Shown here: in pieces, positions 63,642 to 64,000 of the stretch | Numbering within the stretch: the stretch's first letter is position 1 | Layout: each line of letters starts with the position of its first letter | Assembly (NCBI RefSeq): GCF_033344935.1 | Contig: NZ_JAWPMM010000001.1 | Span: 2,962,001 to 3,026,000 of the forward strand | DNA length: 64,000 nt | Origin: Reichenbachiella sp. | GTDB lineage: Bacteria > Bacteroidota > Bacteroidia > Cytophagales > Cyclobacteriaceae | Reading direction: 5' to 3' | Position numbers and translations under genes: made by a program | The notes under the pieces: model-generated | Told to the model about the DNA's origin: nothing | Database searches by the model: none | The model's input: the letters and a program-made list of their open reading frames with translations, nothing else

Positions 63642-64000
63642 TTAATATCTTGAAGGCGAGGTCGGTACCAATTTCAATTCTAATTGGGTGTAGCTGCTGA
63701 AATTCTTACCAGACAACAGCATATCCTCGTCATCAATTTTATAATACCAATTCACATTTATATCCATCCCATCCTCCTGATACTCCTTTAGTTGAGTCAT
63801 AAGAAGATACAGATAACGTGCAGAACTGGTATTGAAATATTCTAAACTAAGATTGACAGTCAATGACTTTCTTCCATCCGCCAAATAGAAGGCAAGCAGT
63901 TTGTCAACTTTATCATAAAATTCTCTTGGGTCCTCAGGGTGCGATGTCCCTTTGATAAGCAATGTACGGTTGGCCATCTCGAGCGCAACAAAAGGTGTCT
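63642..64000 (-). CDS. SiaC family regulatory phosphoprotein (DUF1987-like), 5' end beyond the window
   Basis: A protein of the DUF1987 (SiaC) family, small STAS-like phosphoproteins of partner-switching signalling. The family pattern is seen: LLIKGTSHPEDPREFYDKV, then LSLEYFNTSSARYLYLLM with the phosphorylatable Ser/Thr region, and INVNWYYKIDDEDMLLSGKNFSS. An ATG at 63977 would give 111 residues, but the frame stays open to the edge and reads TPFVALE before that Met, matching the TPxVxFE strand that begins this family, so the gene starts outside the window. The cognate kinase/phosphatase (SiaB, SiaA) would be expected next to it, upstream. Confidence 0.83.
   Translation of the reverse strand, partial: TPFVALEMANRTLLIKGTSHPEDPREFYDKVDKLLAFYLADGRKSLTVNLSLEYFNTSSARYLYLLMTQLKEYQEDGMDINVNWYYKIDDEDMLLSGKNFSSYTQLELKLVPTSPSRY

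Overview
The window is a chromosomal segment of a gliding, marine-type Bacteroidetes, most likely order Cytophagales (Reichenbachiella/Flammeovirga-like). The evidence is a SprB-like adhesin with a type IX secretion (T9SS) type B C-terminal domain followed by a PorP/SprF gene, a second T9SS type B cargo protein, menaquinone genes, Bacteroidetes-type promoters (TAnnTTTG), many DUF families known from this phylum, and a one-piece tmRNA whose tag reads GESNYAMAA. Genus and species cannot be fixed from the sequence alone. There are no rRNA or tRNA genes, insertion sequences, CRISPR arrays or prophage modules.

Layout. 1-12.1 kb: the 3' part of a giant adhesin gene, including more than four copies of a 1269-bp tandem repeat that look identical, and its sprF-like partner. 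12.1-16.6 kb: an M24 peptidase, an ECF sigma factor with a small membrane protein, tmRNA, and a zinc-ribbon/SDR protein. 16.7-26.9 kb: an M2 dipeptidase lipoprotein, a cNMP-binding/AlbA_2 fusion, a nucleotide-sugar epimerase, a small secreted protein, a radical SAM protein, a large PAS/GAF histidine kinase and a histidine phosphatase. 26.9-30.2 kb: a tight menaquinone operon (hotdog thioesterase, menF, menD). 30.2-37.8 kb: a DUF4136 lipoprotein, an NlpC/P60 hydrolase, hisS, a T9SS cargo protein, YbaB, a glycosyltransferase and an SbcD-like phosphoesterase. 37.8-42.3 kb: a DUF5723 protein with a translationally coupled lipoprotein, and a quinone oxidoreductase.

42.3-51.5 kb is the most unusual part. 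A RecB/AddA-like helicase-nuclease has no normal start codon in front of its Walker A motif. Upstream of it on the same strand lies a six-gene cluster: a globin, a second globin that has lost its proximal histidine, two small paralogous proteins of unknown family, a STAS/SpoIIAA-like protein, and a cytoplasmic hybrid histidine kinase (HisKA-HATPase-REC-Hpt) with no sensor domain of its own. A membrane-bound TPR/LuxR-type regulator gene precedes it. I infer a gas or redox sensing phosphorelay built around a heme globin and a probably heme-less one.

52.2-64 kb: an RND/ABC-type adaptor and TolC without an inner-membrane pump, sdaAB, thyA, an SMP-30 lipoprotein, an outer-membrane beta-barrel pair (PorV-like plus helix-hairpin-helix barrel), small unknown proteins, an HTH-like protein, a TPR lipoprotein, a 53-residue lipoprotein, and a SiaC-like phosphoprotein cut by the right edge. 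Many neighbouring genes overlap by 1-17 bp, and several converge tail to tail with overlapping ends.
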